Below, in pieces: positions 4,674 to 5,243 of a DNA stretch of 5,243 nucleotides. A program made the translations under genes and the position numbers. The stretch's first letter is position 1, and each line of letters begins with the position of its first letter. The stretch comes from an uncultured Atopobiaceae bacterium (GTDB lineage: Bacteria > Actinomycetota > Coriobacteriia > Coriobacteriales > Atopobiaceae): contig CAMYZR010000134.1 in the NCBI GenBank assembly GCA_947303905.1, forward strand, positions 1 to 5,243. The letters run 5' to 3'. The notes under the pieces were generated by a model. The model ran no database searches. It was not told where the DNA came from and worked only from the letters and a program-made list of their open reading frames with translations.

Positions 4674-5243
4674 ATGAGATACTCCGAAGGCTCACTCAGG
4701 CTCCTCCACGACGATCTGTATCAAGCACGCTATTGCTACCAGATGGTCAATGAGGAAGGACGCGTCATCAAGAAACAGGTCGCGCGCAACTCCCACGCAG
4801 CATCGCAAAAGGAGGCAGTCCTCGAGAAGGCACGCATCAGGGACCAGCTTGAGCGCGAGGCGCTCATCGAGGACATGCTCCCCTGCCAGAAGAAGAACCC
4901 CAAGCTCTCCAAGTTCATGTTCGAACAAATCGATGGCATGCTGAAGTCAGGCCTCATCGAGCCGACAACCTGCGCAAAGTACAAGAGCGAGGCCAACCTC
5001 ATCCTGCGCTTCATCGACGACGTGCCCGTCCACAAGGTGACCGCCGCCATGGTCAGGAGGATGGACCAGGACATGCTTGCCAAGGGATACGCGAGAGAGA
5101 CAGTCGCGCGAGCTCACAACGCCCTCAAGAGGTACCTCTACGAAGCGCTGGAGAAGGGGCTGATCATCGCCGTTCCCATCACGAGAACGGTCAAACCCCC
5201 TCGCGTCGCTCGCGGCTGGCTTCATCGGCGGCTACCTCACCCT
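4674..5243 (+). CDS. Tyrosine recombinase/phage integrase, N-terminal part (possibly truncated)
   Basis: The frame stays open for 190 codons to the window edge. Residues 1-60 look like an arm-binding region: a strand pair YQARYCYQMVNEEGRVIKK, then a basic helix. Residues 77-166 match the SAM-like core-binding domain of phage integrases: a four-helix region including TTCAKYKSEANLI, VPVHKVTAAMVRRMDQ, GYARETVARAHNALKRYL and EKGLI, then the linker KPPRV. The catalytic domain with its Arg-His-Arg-Tyr residues would lie beyond the window, so activity cannot be judged. The start ATG at 4674 is the only option after the in-frame TAA at 4656-4658. Its ribosome site is weak (TTGGAACACC). Eight of about 19 arginine codons are AGA/AGG, unlike the transport operon, which suggests horizontal origin. 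After about 5196 the predicted residues (RGWLHRRLPHP) look out of frame (see the separate entry), so the gene may be a remnant. Lambda-type excisionase or other element genes are not seen here. Confidence 0.75.
   Translation, partial: MRYSEGSLRLLHDDLYQARYCYQMVNEEGRVIKKQVARNSHAASQKEAVLEKARIRDQLEREALIEDMLPCQKKNPKLSKFMFEQIDGMLKSGLIEPTTCAKYKSEANLILRFIDDVPVHKVTAAMVRRMDQDMLAKGYARETVARAHNALKRYLYEALEKGLIIAVPITRTVKPPRVARGWLHRRLPHP
5194..5243 (+). other. Coding-like segment in another frame at the window end
   Basis: Starting at 5194, one base out of phase with the integrase, the codons give NPLASLAAGFIGGYLT, which resembles a membrane helix of a transporter. Fifteen of 16 full codons end in G or C in this frame, against 9 of 16 in the integrase frame over nearly the same bases. 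The segment lacks its own start in view. It may be the rest of a gene joined to a truncated integrase, a frameshift, or chance, and 50 bases are too few to decide. Confidence 0.35.

Noticed and set aside
4692..5225. Minus-strand open frames opposite the integrase (78, 115 and 92 codons).
   Set aside because: They mirror the coding pattern of the integrase, with no ribosome sites or domains. The plus-strand frame has a clear recombinase signature.

Overview
The window comes from a high-GC bacterium, most probably an actinobacterium. The class Coriobacteriia (Olsenella, Collinsella or Atopobium-like) is my best guess. It rests on three things: the strong preference for G or C at third codon positions, a twin-arginine lipoprotein signal typical of that group, and the overall gene style. 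No taxonomic marker is present, so this is inference.

The core (about 1239-4486, minus strand) is a complete thiamine-responsive transport operon. In transcription order it has a sigma-70-type promoter (4459-4486), a TPP riboswitch aptamer (about 4362-4450), a rho-independent terminator as expression platform (4312-4344), and a small MTH1187/YkoF-type thiamine-binding protein (3923-4264). These are followed by an ABC permease (thiX-like, 3085-3912), an NMT1/THI5-type lipoprotein substrate-binding protein (thiY-like, 2027-3049) and an ABC ATPase (thiZ-like, 1239-2027). The genes are packed tightly, with gaps of 10 nt and 35 nt and then a 1-nt stop/start overlap (TAGTG). The likely job is uptake of a thiamine pyrimidine precursor (HMP, formylaminopyrimidine or similar), switched off when TPP is plentiful. 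An alternative base-pairing that could act as the antiterminator is visible: GGGACC at the 3' edge of the aptamer repeats in the 3' arm of the terminator and can pair with the terminator's 5' arm.

Downstream on the same strand, 1-1093 is the N-terminal part of a six-helix membrane protein whose C-terminus is a YdcF/SanA-type DUF218 domain. It starts at GTG, supported by a good Shine-Dalgarno and an in-frame stop just upstream. It appears to have its own -10 element (1165-1170). A perfect 10-bp dyad (1130-1163) lies just downstream of that -10 and could be the operon terminator or an operator.

To the right, 4674-5243 (plus strand, divergent from the operon) encodes the arm-binding and core-binding parts of a tyrosine recombinase. 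It uses AGA/AGG arginine codons much more than the operon does, which suggests a mobile-element origin. Ahead of it lie short AGTCCAYCT-like repeats that may be recombinase or regulator sites. In the last 50 bases the coding signal seems to move to another frame, which reads like a membrane helix, so the integrase may be truncated here. No tRNA, rRNA, CRISPR array or insertion sequence was seen. I find no clearly new system. The most informative parts are the riboswitch switching logic, the thiamine-binding protein in first position, and the integrase boundary.
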